Assembly: GCA_030431255.1 (NCBI GenBank)
Contig: JAUIJL010000032.1
Location: 36,706 to 100,705, forward strand
From: Thermoanaerobaculia bacterium
GTDB lineage: Bacteria > Acidobacteriota > Thermoanaerobaculia > Multivoradales > J023
Reading direction: 5' to 3'
DNA length: 64,000 nucleotides
Position numbers and translations under genes: made by a program. A model generated the notes under the pieces. The model was not told the origin of the DNA. It worked only from the letters and a program-made list of their open reading frames with translations, and did not search any database. This document shows positions 35,714 to 43,061 of the stretch, in pieces. How positions within the stretch are numbered: position 1 is the first letter of the stretch; each line of letters opens with the position of its first letter.

Positions 35714-36490
35714 CTATTTTTTCCATACCAAGGATGCTTTGACGGAGGTGTCCTTTTCTTCGCGATCACCCACCGGTTGATTGCGGTAGCGGATTTCGTA
35801 ACCCAGCTGCATGGCGAAGTGGTCGGTCAACGTCGCGGTCAGGGCGGACGTGGACTCCGCGCGCCAATCTTCGGACTCCTCGAAGTTGGGGAAGTAGGTC
35901 AGTGTTTGGTGGAAGCTGACGTGCTCGTTGAAGTTTCGTTCGTATTTCAGTCCGAGCACGGCGCCCAGGCCTTCGGTGTCGAGCTCCGGGTCTAGGCGAT
36001 CCTCGTCCGTGTAGGTGAGACCGAGGTCGAAGATCAGCTCTTGTGCCTCGGTGTCGATGGCGGTCAGGGTGACACCGGCTTCGGCGATGGTGCGCAGGTC
36101 GATGCCGGAGAATTCGTCTTGCTCGAAGGATAGGCCGAAGAAGAGCTCGGGTCCGGCTTCGAGGGCTCGGGTGGCGCGGGCTCCGGCGTAGAAACGCTCG
36201 GCGGTGAGCTCGCCGTCTTGCTCTGCGCGGTCGCTCAGGGCCTTGAGCTCGATGCCCCAGGGGGCCGGCTTGCGGGCCGCTTCGAGCTTCAGCCCCAGGG
36301 ACGAGGTGTCGGTGTTGCCGCCGGTGGAGAGATAGGAGAAGGCGGCGCTGGCGCTCCAGGGTGACTCTTCGGCGGGGGGCGCCGTATCGGCGCCGTCGGC
36401 GGGCCCTTGGGCGAACGAGGGACCCGCGACGAGCAGGTAGGGGATGCATAGAGCGACGGGCAAGAAGAGCTTGATCAAAAATTTCATCAT
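35714..36490 (-). CDS. DUF481 family outer-membrane protein
   Basis: The protein has 258 residues. The signal peptide (LIKLFLPVALCIPYLLVAGPSFAQ) is followed by a DUF481-type barrel (WSASAAFSYLSTGGNTDTSSLGLKLEA), in which the STGGNTDT turn is characteristic. It ends in a C-terminal strand with an aromatic/hydrophobic pattern (SVKASLVWKK). DUF481 proteins are porin-like outer-membrane proteins, such as E. coli YdiY; their substrates are largely unknown. Two consecutive ATG codons (36490 and 36487) are possible starts. It is probably the first gene of the minus-strand row that ends at 32300. Confidence 0.85.
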   Translation of the reverse strand: MMKFLIKLFLPVALCIPYLLVAGPSFAQGPADGADTAPPAEESPWSASAAFSYLSTGGNTDTSSLGLKLEAARKPAPWGIELKALSDRAEQDGELTAERFYAGARATRALEAGPELFFGLSFEQDEFSGIDLRTIAEAGVTLTAIDTEAQELIFDLGLTYTDEDRLDPELDTEGLGAVLGLKYERNFNEHVSFHQTLTYFPNFEESEDWRAESTSALTATLTDHFAMQLGYEIRYRNQPVGDREEKDTSVKASLVWKK

Positions 36491-36601
36491 CGTCTCGTGT
36501 TGTGTGAATCGTGGAGGTTGAGGGCGGGGGAGGCTGACCCGAGGATCGAACCTAGCGGACCGGTGGGCGTCTGGTCAACGTCGAGGGCGGACGCAAAAAA
36601 A

Positions 36602-36623
36602 CCCGGGCGCGGCTGCGCCCGGG
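36602..36623 (-). terminator. Intrinsic terminator of the M12B-like protease gene
   Basis: A 9-bp GC-only stem (CCCGGGCGC / GCGCCCGGG) with a 4-base loop is followed, on the minus strand, by seven thymines (AAAAAAA at 36595-36601 on the plus strand). It begins 38 bases after the stop codon at 36661 and is a textbook rho-independent terminator. Confidence 0.85.
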
Positions 36624-36660
36624 GCTCAGGCAGAAAAGAAAAGCTGAGAGCTGGATCGAT

Positions 36661-39600
36661 CTATTGCGGGCAAATCGACAGATCGTCGATGCCGGCTTCC
36701 ACCAAATCGCCAGGACCGGAAGCGTCGCTGGCCGACACCCGTACGACCACGTCGGAGCCTGCCGGGATGGTGGTCGTGGCCTCGGTCCAAGCAGCGTTGA
36801 CGGTGACGTCACCGTAGCTTTGCAGGGTCGTCCAGGACGAGCCGCCGTTGGTGGAGTATTCGAGCACGAAGCCGTCGTTCGCATCGTCACCGGCATCCCG
36901 TTGACCGAAGAAGTACCAGATCGACAGATCCGACGCGGCCGCCACCGAGTAGGTGGGCGACGTCACCGTGCAGGTGCCGCCGTCCACGTCGTCGGAGCCG
37001 GCGCTGGTATTCGGCGCGGTGAAGAGGGCATCGCCGCTGCCGGTGGTGTGGTCACCGGCCACTTGCGTGGTCACCCCACCGTTGACCACTTGGGTCGGGG
37101 TGCCGGTGACGAAGGTGCCCGTGGAGCAGGTGCCGCTGGTGGTCCAGCCACTGGAGCCGCTCTCGAAGTCTTCATCGGCCGCGCAGCCGCCACCGCCACC
37201 GCCACCGCCGCCGCCACCGCCACCACCGCCGCCACCGCCGACGGCGAAGACGAGGTCATCGGTGTCGTCGTAGTTGCCGGTGCCGCAGGTGCTCGGGCTT
37301 CCGTTGTAGCGGAAGTTGGCGCGCACGGCTTGCATGCTGCCCGACGGCAAGGTGTATTGGGCGCTCAGGGTTTGCGCACCGCCGGACGTGAGATCGATGG
37401 TGGTGATCAACGTCCAGGTCGGGCTGTTGGCGTCGGAGGCGTAGTACAGGTCGAGGTGGTCGGAGGTGCCGGTGCTCCAGGCGTAGACCGTGGCCTCCAC
37501 TTGGACTGTCTTGCCGGCAGCGAAGTCGGTGCCGTCGAGGGTTTTCACCACGATCCGGTCGTTCGACTCATCGCTGTGGTACGAGCCGGATCCGCCGTCC
37601 GTGCAGCTGTCCAAGGTATTGGGCTGATTGGGCTCCGCCGGGCTCAGATTGCCGCGGCTGTCGAGCAGGGCCACGGAATCACACTCGCTGCCGGCCACGG
37701 CGCATTTCGGCGCGCCGAGGGCGTTGTCGTAGACCGCGTCCTGGGGACCGTTGCCGCCGCCGGGTGGGGTCACCGTGATCGAAATGGAGTCCGTGCCGTT
37801 GAGGCCGTCGGAGTCCGTGACCGACGCGGTGATGGTGTGGCTGCCCGTGCTCAAGCCGGAGGTCGAGAAGCTCGCGCCGCTGCCGATGTTGCCGTCCAAG
37901 GACGAGCTCCAGGAGAGGCTGGCGGAAATGTTGCCGTCCTCGGGATCGGTCGCCGTGCCGGCGAAGCTTACGGAATCTCCGGAGGTCGACGACGAGCCGT
38001 TGCTCGGCGCGGTGATGGAGACAGAAGGCGGCGAGCCGGAGGTGCCGTCGATGGTGAAATTAGCGTTCGAGATGTCGAAGAAGACGTTGCCGGCGCAACG
38101 GACTTTGACCCGTGCGGAGCTGGTGGCGGCCGCCGGCACGGTGATCGTGCGAGAGCCGTTGTTGGCCACCCCCGACGCCAGGGTCACGCCGTAGCTGGTG
38201 CCGCCGTCGGTGGACAGGGTGATGTCCACGGAAGAGCAGCTGACCGGCGAGAGATCGGTGCCGGCCACATCCCAGGTCACGGTTTGAGAGGTGCCCACAT
38301 TCCAGGTCACGGCCGTGTTGGGGGAGGTCACTCGGAACGGCCCGGAAGACGCCACCGTCACCGTGGTGGAGTCGTCGGCCACGCCGCCGCCGCCGGAGCG
38401 ATTGTCACGGGCGGTGAGGCGGAAATTCATGGTCCGTGTGTAGGTCGGCAGCAGCTCACCCAAGGTTTGGGTGTTGTTCACCAAGTCGCTGAGCTGCGGG
38501 AAAGTGCGACACGGGGAGCTGACCGGGTCGAAGGTGCGGAAAATGGCCGCGTTGCCGCTCGGGCTGTTGGGCGCGCCCGTGGGGCCGAGGTCGAATTCCT
38601 CCCAGCCGTAGGTCAGGGCGTCGCCGTTGGGATCGGTGGCCGAGCCGCACAGCTCGAAGGGCGTGTTGAGCGGAATGGTGTACGCCGCGCCGGCGTTGAC
38701 CGAGGGCGGGCTGTTGCCGGTGGCGCTCTGAGCCGCGCAATTGTTGCCGCTGCCGGAGGTGGAGTAGGCGATGATCTCGTCCAGGCTGATGCCGTGGAAG
38801 TAGTCGTCACTGTTGTTTTGAATGTTCTGGCCGGAGCAGATGCCGGCGTAGGCCATGATGGTCGTGCCGCTGCCGGGCTCGTAGGCGGTGGAGCCGTTGC
38901 GGTTGCCACCGGAGCAGCTGCCGGAGCTGCCGTTGAAGGTGTGGTTGCCGCCCCATTGGTGACCCATCTCGTGGGCGACGTAATCCACCCAGAAGGGATC
39001 GCCCGTGGGCGACGACTGACCGGTGACACCCCCGGCCTTGGAGCCGTTGCGGCAAGGCACGCCCAAATAGGCGACACCGCCGCCACCGGTGCTGAACACG
39101 TGGCCGATGTCGTAGTTGGAGCTGCCGATCACCGAGTCCACGTTGCTTTGGTTCTGGCTCAACATGGCGCTGCCACTGCCGTTCGAGTAGGGGTCGGTCG
39201 ACGAATTGGTGTACACCAATTGACTGTTGTTGGCGACCAACACCATGCGGATGGCGACCTCGCGCTCGTAGATGCCGTTGACCCGATTCATGGCGGTGAC
39301 GATGGCCGCCTGGCCTTGGCTGACGGTGCCGCCGTGGAACGCGGTGTACTCACCGGTGGCGGCGACCGCCAAGCGGTAGGTGCGCAGGGTCGAGCCGGAG
39401 AGGGCTTTGGTGCTCGCCGCTGAGCGGGGGGACGGCTGGTGACGATGACCCGTGACGTGACAGCGGAAGTCGTCGCCCGAGCGTTGGTAGTCGCGGGTGA
39501 GGTAGGTGATGTAGTGGCCGTCGTGGTGGCGGCTGTAGGGGTCGATGTAGACGTTGCCGAAGGGCGAGAGGATCATGCCGTGGAAGCCGGCGGGCGTCAC

Positions 39601-40029
39601 GTCGAGACGCACGGTAGCTTCGGGCTCGTCGATGCCCTGACCGCGATAGGTCTTGATCTCCGGAAACTCAGCCGCCAATCCCGGCTCCATAATCGGCGAT
39701 TCGACGATTTCGAATCGACCCGTCCCACCTTCCGGCAGGGGTAGCTCCAAGATCACCGGAGCGGCCTTGTCACGGGCTTCGCCTTCGAGCGGCGCGCCGG
39801 ACAGGATTTGATCGAGCAAGACGTCATCCAAGGCCAAGGTTCGATATTTCTGCGGAACGATGTCCCGCTCGGCTCCGACGAAGAGCTTGGCCTCGTCGAC
39901 GTCGGTCCAAAGAGACCCGCCGGCCGCAAGCGTAACGGACGCCGACGCTAAAAGCGCCAACGCGGCTGATAGGAACGCTGTGCAAGAAGACGTAGCAAGG
40001 GAGGGGAGTGGGTGGGATCGGGGGTTCAT
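36661..40029 (-). CDS. Secreted reprolysin-like (M12B/metzincin) metalloprotease
   Basis: The protein has 1122 residues. The start at 40029 has GAGGT 8 bases upstream; the open frame to 40206 lacks one. A signal peptide (FLSAALALLASASVTLAA) and a propeptide of about 200 residues precede the catalytic domain, which holds the metzincin zinc motif HEMGHQWGGNH (H353, E354, H357, H363). Ig/PKD-like domains follow (PPSVSITAPSNG ... TDPEDG), then a jelly-roll-like domain, a run of fifteen glycines (37186-37230) and a terminal beta domain starting DEDFESGSSGW. The likely activity is extracellular proteolysis. It is preceded by a sigma-54 promoter and a paired inverted-repeat element, and followed by a strong terminator. 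Confidence 0.9.
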   Translation of the reverse strand: MNPRSHPLPSLATSSCTAFLSAALALLASASVTLAAGGSLWTDVDEAKLFVGAERDIVPQKYRTLALDDVLLDQILSGAPLEGEARDKAAPVILELPLPEGGTGRFEIVESPIMEPGLAAEFPEIKTYRGQGIDEPEATVRLDVTPAGFHGMILSPFGNVYIDPYSRHHDGHYITYLTRDYQRSGDDFRCHVTGHRHQPSPRSAASTKALSGSTLRTYRLAVAATGEYTAFHGGTVSQGQAAIVTAMNRVNGIYEREVAIRMVLVANNSQLVYTNSSTDPYSNGSGSAMLSQNQSNVDSVIGSSNYDIGHVFSTGGGGVAYLGVPCRNGSKAGGVTGQSSPTGDPFWVDYVAHEMGHQWGGNHTFNGSSGSCSGGNRNGSTAYEPGSGTTIMAYAGICSGQNIQNNSDDYFHGISLDEIIAYSTSGSGNNCAAQSATGNSPPSVNAGAAYTIPLNTPFELCGSATDPNGDALTYGWEEFDLGPTGAPNSPSGNAAIFRTFDPVSSPCRTFPQLSDLVNNTQTLGELLPTYTRTMNFRLTARDNRSGGGGVADDSTTVTVASSGPFRVTSPNTAVTWNVGTSQTVTWDVAGTDLSPVSCSSVDITLSTDGGTSYGVTLASGVANNGSRTITVPAAATSSARVKVRCAGNVFFDISNANFTIDGTSGSPPSVSITAPSNGSSSTSGDSVSFAGTATDPEDGNISASLSWSSSLDGNIGSGASFSTSGLSTGSHTITASVTDSDGLNGTDSISITVTPPGGGNGPQDAVYDNALGAPKCAVAGSECDSVALLDSRGNLSPAEPNQPNTLDSCTDGGSGSYHSDESNDRIVVKTLDGTDFAAGKTVQVEATVYAWSTGTSDHLDLYYASDANSPTWTLITTIDLTSGGAQTLSAQYTLPSGSMQAVRANFRYNGSPSTCGTGNYDDTDDLVFAVGGGGGGGGGGGGGGGGGGCAADEDFESGSSGWTTSGTCSTGTFVTGTPTQVVNGGVTTQVAGDHTTGSGDALFTAPNTSAGSDDVDGGTCTVTSPTYSVAAASDLSIWYFFGQRDAGDDANDGFVLEYSTNGGSSWTTLQSYGDVTVNAAWTEATTTIPAGSDVVVRVSASDASGPGDLVEAGIDDLSICPQ

Positions 40030-40141
40030 GACGTACCTCATCAACGAAGACGGATTGCAGGAGAAGCCCCGGCGACCATCGCCGAAGCTGCTGACCGCGC
40101 GCAGAGCACGGATTTCGCAAATAGAAGATGTTGAATAAGGT

Positions 40142-40157
40142 AGCAAAAATCGTGCCC
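40142..40157 (-). promoter_or_regulatory. Sigma-54 promoter for the M12B-like protease
   Basis: On the minus strand GGGCACGATTTTTGCT matches the -24/-12 consensus at all defined positions but the first, with GG and GC 10 bases apart. The predicted start of transcription is near 40131, giving a leader of about 100 bases before the ATG at 40029. Confidence 0.78.
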
Positions 40158-40253
40158 GTGATCCGTTTGGATCCACAGGACTGGATGAACGATCCAATGG
40201 GTCCATTTCTCATGGACTTTTTGATTTTGTGTGCAATCGAATGCGCAGGCGGA

Positions 40254-40290
40254 GTCTCAACCCTGAGATTGGCGTTCTCAGACTTGAGAC
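40254..40290. promoter_or_regulatory. Paired inverted-repeat element upstream of a sigma-54 promoter
   Basis: Two dyads, TCTCAACCCTGAGA (40255-40268) and TCTCAGACTTGAGA (40276-40289), have centres 21 bp apart, that is two helical turns. Read on the minus strand the second is TCTCAAGTCTGAGA, identical to the dyad at 61546-61559. They lie about 130 and 151 bp upstream of the predicted start of transcription, the usual range for sigma-54 activator binding sites. I infer that they bind an activator; the FHA protein encoded at 18387-20177 is the only candidate in the window. Confidence 0.6.
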
Positions 40291-40308
40291 GGGGCTAGGG
40301 TCGAGACC

Positions 40309-40746
40309 TCACAGCGATCGGGCGAGGCTGACCAGCTGGAAGTCCGACATGGTGATGTTGCCCCGGACGCCTTCCCGCGGGCTGCCGTATCCGCTGCCGC
40401 CCGGATAATGGCGGGTAGGGTAGAGGAGGATCTTGCCGAAGGCTTCGAGGGATAGGGCGATGCGTCGTCGGTTGTTGAGCTCTTGCTCGAGGTCCTCGGG
40501 CAGCGGCTCCGGCTGATAATTCTCGGGAGCAGCGCGCTGCTCGAATGCGTTCAGCATCTCGACCAAGCGGCCCGGCCCTGGATTCTCATCCTCGTCTTTG
40601 ACGATGGTCATCTCCACGGGATCGCCCCAGCGGAGGTATCCGTTGGGTTTGCTGGGATCGTTCACGAATTCGAGAGCGTAGATCGGCTTTTTCTTGGTGT
40701 TTCCCAGGTACACCGCGATTTGGGGCAGGGCCTTCTGTTTCAGCAT
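40309..40746 (-). CDS. Small hypothetical protein
   Basis: The protein has 145 residues and no signal peptide, transmembrane segment or family I can name. The start is supported by GAGGT 8 bases upstream of the ATG. The N-terminal half is beta-rich (PQIAVYLGNTKKKPIYALEF), the middle is acidic and Pro-rich (PEPLPEDLEQEL), and the C-terminus is rich in Gly/Ser (HYPGGSGYGSPREG). The composition looks like a real soluble protein, and the gene lies apart from its neighbours, 19 bases before the upstream element of the M12B-like protease gene. Confidence 0.6.
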   Translation of the reverse strand: MLKQKALPQIAVYLGNTKKKPIYALEFVNDPSKPNGYLRWGDPVEMTIVKDEDENPGPGRLVEMLNAFEQRAAPENYQPEPLPEDLEQELNNRRRIALSLEAFGKILLYPTRHYPGGSGYGSPREGVRGNITMSDFQLVSLARSL

Positions 40747-41047
40747 CGGTCGTCACCTCAAAATCATTGGAGATCAGGGGGTGCGGAATGGCTGCCGAGA
40801 AACCTCGCCACGCCCGGACCCCCGAGCTGATTCCCTGATTGTATCGGCTTGCGCGGGATTCGTCTGGTCCTGGGATCCCAGACCCGAAGCTTGTCCAGCG
40901 CTCGGTCCGTTACGCACTCGGGCTAGGGGCTCGTTCCGGATGGGCTCGTCCTCTTGAAAGACAAGGACGCCGCTGCTCGGCAGCGGCGTTAGAAGAAGCC
41001 TCAAAAGGAAGGGGCCATGGCACGGACCACCGTCCGGTCTTCGCTGG
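40747..41047. other. 301-base gap
   Basis: I see no gene here. It contains the leader of the small gene at 40309 and, at 40967-40989, a probable terminator of the gene at 41048. A 76-codon minus-strand frame spans the stretch but crosses the terminator and has no protein-like features. Confidence 0.6.
40967..40989 (-). terminator. Probable terminator of the secreted protein at 41048
   Basis: A perfect 10-bp stem (ACGCCGCTGC / GCAGCGGCGT) with a 3-base loop lies about 60 bases downstream of the stop codon; CCTTGTCTTTC, moderately T-rich, follows on the minus strand. Confidence 0.65.
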
Positions 41048-42712
41048 TCAGGGACGCTGGATCACTACCAAGTCGTCCATGTGCAAGACATGGCTCGGGT
41101 TGATGTTGAAGGCGCTCAGATTGGGTTTGAAGACGCCGAAGCCGACGTTTTCGATCTGGCGGAGAGGGCCACCGTTGGCGAAACCGCCGGCTTCTCCGAC
41201 GGACACCCCGTCGACCCAGAGGGCTACCGAGCCTCCCCCCGAAGCCGCGTCCCGGGACGTCCAGCTCAGGGTCAAGCGGGGAGTTTCGGTCAGGAGCGTG
41301 TAGGTCGTTGTTTTGTGGACCGTGGCGTTGTCGTCCCGGGCCCGGGCCCAAACCTTATAGGCGCCGGTTTGACGGAGGAGCACGATCGAGAGGTGGGTTT
41401 TCACGTCCAAGGATTGGGAGTCGTCCGAGGCCGCAAAGATGCGCATGCTTTCGCCGTCGTCGAGATTCAATTGGGAGAGGTCGACCTCCATATCGACCGC
41501 CAGGCCGTTGTAGGCCGAGGCCGTGGATCGGGTCAGCACGGCATCCCTCGGTGATCCGGAGCGAAGTTGAGCGACATCCGCTTCAGCTCCGTAGAGACCG
41601 TGGATAGCGCCGTTCCCGTTGATTAGGACCGGACCGTCGACGGCCCAAGGCCCGTTGGAGTAGGTGTCTTCGAAATGGTCTTGGGCGACGATTTTGGTCC
41701 CGGACTCATAGCTCTCCGTCCAGGTCGTCAGATTGTCGAACGTGGCTTCCAAATAGGTCATGCCGTCGGGTTGGTAGAGACCGTGGCGCGCCCGCTGAAT
41801 GTCGAATTGGCCCGGCAACCAGTCCACGGTGTCCGCAAACGGAGCCGGCAAATCGAGTGAGAAGCTGAGGGCGTGGTCCCAGGCATCGCTGCCGGTGGTT
41901 ACCTTAGGACCGGCCCACAGCCGATACCCCACGGCTTGGTTGGCCGGCACGACTTGCCACGGGGTGGCACAGGTGGAGCATTGAGGATCGCCGTTGGGCG
42001 CGGTGGCGGCTCGCATCTCGTAGACGCTTTGGCCGCCTTCGTCCCGCAAACGCAGCTGGACGTAGATCTGCGGCGGTTGGGAGGTGTCGACCGGGCCGGC
42101 GGCGACGATATTGACCGAGCCGGTCACCACGTTGTCCGGCGGGCCGGGAATGGTCGTGCCGGCGGCGCCGATGCCATGGTTACCGTCGTTGTCCCAGTAG
42201 GGGTGGAAGACCTCGAAATCGGCGGACGATCCCGCGGTTTGCAAATAGACCTGCAGACTCTGCCCGTCGATGCCGGGACTGACCAAGCTCATCATGGTTG
42301 GATCGCCGGTGACGGCGGAAGACGGGATCGTGGCAGATTCGAAGTCCTCAGTGCTGCCTGAGGTGACAGCCGGGGTCGCTGGAGTGAGCACAAAAGTATG
42401 TTGAGTGATAACTCCAACCGTGGGTTGGATCTCCAGGGTCATTTGATCGACCCCAGCGGCCCAAAACGCGGCGTTGGGGCTGTAGGATTCTCCGTTCAGG
42501 AGCCCGAAAGCCGGCGGTGAGACGACCACCATTTGATATCCGCTTGGGCTCGGAGCCAGTCCCATGCCGATCAAATCCAGATCGATGGAGGGCACGTTCG
42601 GGGCGAGATGAAGCTCGTGAACGCTGGGGATTTGTGCCGAAACCGCGATGGGAGCCAGGAGCAGCACCATGATGAAGGTGACTAGCGGTTGAGGAGAGAA
42701 GTTTCTAGTCAT
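41048..42712 (-). CDS. Secreted protein of unknown function, probable jelly-roll/LamG-like
   Basis: The protein has 554 residues. It has a signal peptide (PLVTFIMVLLLAPIAVSAQ). The body is beta-rich, with an N-terminal IPT-like stretch and a C-terminal half of concanavalin-like/LamG appearance (LTLSWTSRDAASGGGSVALWVDGVSVGEAGG), which often binds sugars or proteins. It contains repeated VFTLTPATPAVTSG-style strands. The start at 42712 puts the signal peptide at the N-terminus; the longer frame to 42763 adds 17 unlikely residues. I see no catalytic motif. Its promoter is unknown; I found no sigma-54 match upstream. Confidence 0.75.
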   Translation of the reverse strand: MTRNFSPQPLVTFIMVLLLAPIAVSAQIPSVHELHLAPNVPSIDLDLIGMGLAPSPSGYQMVVVSPPAFGLLNGESYSPNAAFWAAGVDQMTLEIQPTVGVITQHTFVLTPATPAVTSGSTEDFESATIPSSAVTGDPTMMSLVSPGIDGQSLQVYLQTAGSSADFEVFHPYWDNDGNHGIGAAGTTIPGPPDNVVTGSVNIVAAGPVDTSQPPQIYVQLRLRDEGGQSVYEMRAATAPNGDPQCSTCATPWQVVPANQAVGYRLWAGPKVTTGSDAWDHALSFSLDLPAPFADTVDWLPGQFDIQRARHGLYQPDGMTYLEATFDNLTTWTESYESGTKIVAQDHFEDTYSNGPWAVDGPVLINGNGAIHGLYGAEADVAQLRSGSPRDAVLTRSTASAYNGLAVDMEVDLSQLNLDDGESMRIFAASDDSQSLDVKTHLSIVLLRQTGAYKVWARARDDNATVHKTTTYTLLTETPRLTLSWTSRDAASGGGSVALWVDGVSVGEAGGFANGGPLRQIENVGFGVFKPNLSAFNINPSHVLHMDDLVVIQRP

Positions 42713-43061
42713 GGCAATTAGCCTCTCTGAAGGTTGGAAAAGGAAGCAGTCGGCTAGCCGCAAAAGGGCGTAAAAGAATTGAGGGCCTGTTCGCGGGGTG
42801 CGAGGGCCGCCGTCGATGAGAGGGGCGGAAAGGGTCGGAGGTTTGTGTCATGCAATTCCTGGATTTCTGCTGGATCAGTGAAAATATCTACGCGGGTCGA
42901 CTGGGTCAGGGAAATCGTGGATTGGTTGAGGTGCCGTTGTCAGAGAATTTCAAGGTAGCTCGTTTCGGCGCCATCGGGAATTTGTCTGACGCCGGATGCT
43001 CGATTCCGCCGATCGATTCACTCGCCCATGGAACGATGTCGAGGCAAAAAGAGAAGCTTGA
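42713..43061. other. 349-base gap between divergent genes
   Basis: The gap must contain the promoters of the secreted protein (minus) and of the kinase gene (plus). I found no gene, no hairpin of note and no sigma-54 match on either strand. A 71-codon plus-strand frame (42850-43065) overlaps the start of the kinase gene and is not credible. Confidence 0.55.

Noticed and set aside
36664..39423. A 919-codon plus-strand open frame opposite the M12B protease
   Set aside because: The composition (Gly/Ala/Arg/His-rich with repeated GAAGG blocks) is typical of antisense shadows in GC-rich DNA. The real gene on the other strand has a signal peptide, a zinc motif, a promoter and a terminator.
40774..41004. 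A 76-codon minus-strand frame in the 40747-41047 gap
   Set aside because: It crosses the probable terminator at 40967-40989, has no ribosome site of note and no recognisable features.
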